A DNA stretch of 63,246 nt. It comes from Gemmatimonadaceae bacterium. GTDB taxonomy: Bacteria; Gemmatimonadota; Gemmatimonadetes; Gemmatimonadales; Gemmatimonadaceae. Both the position numbers and the translations under genes were made by a program. The notes beneath the pieces are model-generated. The model had not been told where the DNA came from, did no database searches, and saw only the letters and a list, made by a program, of their open reading frames with translations. The stretch's first letter is position 1, and each line of letters begins with the position of its first letter. Below are positions 62,730 through 63,246 of the stretch, piece after piece. Where the stretch lies: assembly GCA_013697785.1 (NCBI GenBank), contig JACCWE010000001.1:1-63246 (forward strand). Reading direction: 5' to 3'.

Positions 62730-63246
62730 ATGCGTCTGCTGGTGAGTGTTCGCAATGCGGATGAAGCGCGGGCTGCGCTTGCCGGCGGCGCCGAGATCAT
62801 CGATGCGAAGGAGCCGACGCTCGGCGCGCTCGGGCCCGTGAGCGTGGAGGAGTTGCGCTCGATCATCGAGGCCGTGGGTGGAATGCGGCCCGTGAGTGCC
62901 GCGCTGGGCGACTCGGGAGATGCAGACGTGCTGGCGAGCGCGGCGCGGGCGGCGGCCGAGGCGGGTGCGATGTTCGTGAAGGTCGGGTTTGCGGATGTGC
63001 GCGAGATCCGGGCGGTGCGCGAGCGACTCGCGCGAGTGATGGATGGTGCGCTGCTGCCATCGTCGCCGTGCGCCGTGGTCGCGGTGGCGTACGCGGATTG
63101 GGATGAGGTTGGCGGAGCAGCGCCATCGACGGTGCTCGCGGCGGCGGCGACCGAGGGTGCGATGGGAGTGCTCGTCGACACGGTGCGGAAGGATGGCGCG
63201 GGGCTCTTCCGTTGCCTGGGCCGCGCGGCGCTGGGGTCGCTCGTAC
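62730..63246 (+). CDS. mfnB: (5-formylfuran-3-yl)methyl phosphate synthase, 3' end cut by window edge
   Basis: DUF556/MfnB, methanofuran precursor synthase: it joins two glyceraldehyde-3-phosphate molecules. The ATG at 62730 follows AAGGGGGAG. K27 in IIDAKEPTLGALGPV, K84 in MFVKVGF, and D150/K154 in LVDTVRKDG match the Lys27, Lys85, Asp151, Lys155 active-site set I recall from the M. jannaschii enzyme. 172 codons are visible without a stop. It is divergent from the SDR-led H4MPT operon. Confidence 0.93.
   Translation, partial: MRLLVSVRNADEARAALAGGAEIIDAKEPTLGALGPVSVEELRSIIEAVGGMRPVSAALGDSGDADVLASAARAAAEAGAMFVKVGFADVREIRAVRERLARVMDGALLPSSPCAVVAVAYADWDEVGGAAPSTVLAAAATEGAMGVLVDTVRKDGAGLFRCLGRAALGSLV

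Noticed and set aside
1-63246. tRNA, rRNA, CRISPR arrays and prophage
   Set aside because: No cloverleaf, 16S/23S signature, spaced repeats or phage gene blocks were recognised on reading both strands; only rnpB is a clear RNA gene.

Overview
The window is high-GC bacterial chromosome. Gene content suggests a diderm of the Gemmatimonadota or a close relative. This is inferred from a GWxTD-domain lipoprotein, outer-membrane porin and pilin genes, TTG/GTG starts, a lanthanide-type methanol dehydrogenase, and the absence of low-GC or actinobacterial signatures. No 16S rRNA gene is present, so the phylum is an inference.

Layout. 0-6 kb holds a tightly overlapping histidine operon (hisC-H-A-B-F-N-IE) followed by murB. 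6-11 kb holds an ABC-F ATPase, a Cys-less ArsC-like protein, a YheT-like hydrolase, a Met-rich secreted protein and small membrane or zinc-ribbon proteins. 11-20 kb holds mnmG, a TupA-like protein, a SIMPL protein, a parS site with parA-parB, an M23-like protein, a bactofilin, Nif3 and a metallophosphoesterase. 20-32.6 kb holds a broken IS481 transposase, a lipoprotein, two tandem type IV pilin-like genes, polA, a cold-shock gene with a clear promoter, the GWxTD lipoprotein, a Ser/Thr kinase, a CHASE histidine kinase, pyrE and an AraC regulator. 32.6-41.7 kb is the replication-origin neighbourhood: RNase P RNA, dnaN, a candidate oriC, dnaA, then divergently rpmH-rnpA-yidD-yidC, an MBL protein and mnmE. 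By eye, 33-37 kb is more AT-rich than its surroundings. 41.7-45.5 kb holds assorted housekeeping and regulatory genes (DUF2225, upp, TetR, YdcF).

The last third, 46-63 kb, is a methylotrophy island. It holds two PQQ dehydrogenases carrying the extra Asp of lanthanide enzymes (one is clearly XoxF), XoxJ, a lipid-anchored XoxG-type cytochrome, a porin and a lysyl-oxidase-like lipoprotein. Next comes an antisense operon that encodes p-aminobenzoate synthesis (pabB-pabA-pabC), beta-RFAP synthase, a dihydropteroate-synthase-like protein, DUF447, a pterin carbinolamine dehydratase and a variant SDR. A divergent mfnB (methanofuran precursor synthase) is cut by the right edge.

Together these genes suggest periplasmic methanol oxidation to formaldehyde, and local manufacture of the tetrahydromethanopterin and methanofuran cofactors used for C1 oxidation. 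The C1-transfer enzymes themselves (fae, mtdB, mch, fhc) and the PQQ biosynthesis genes are not in the window.
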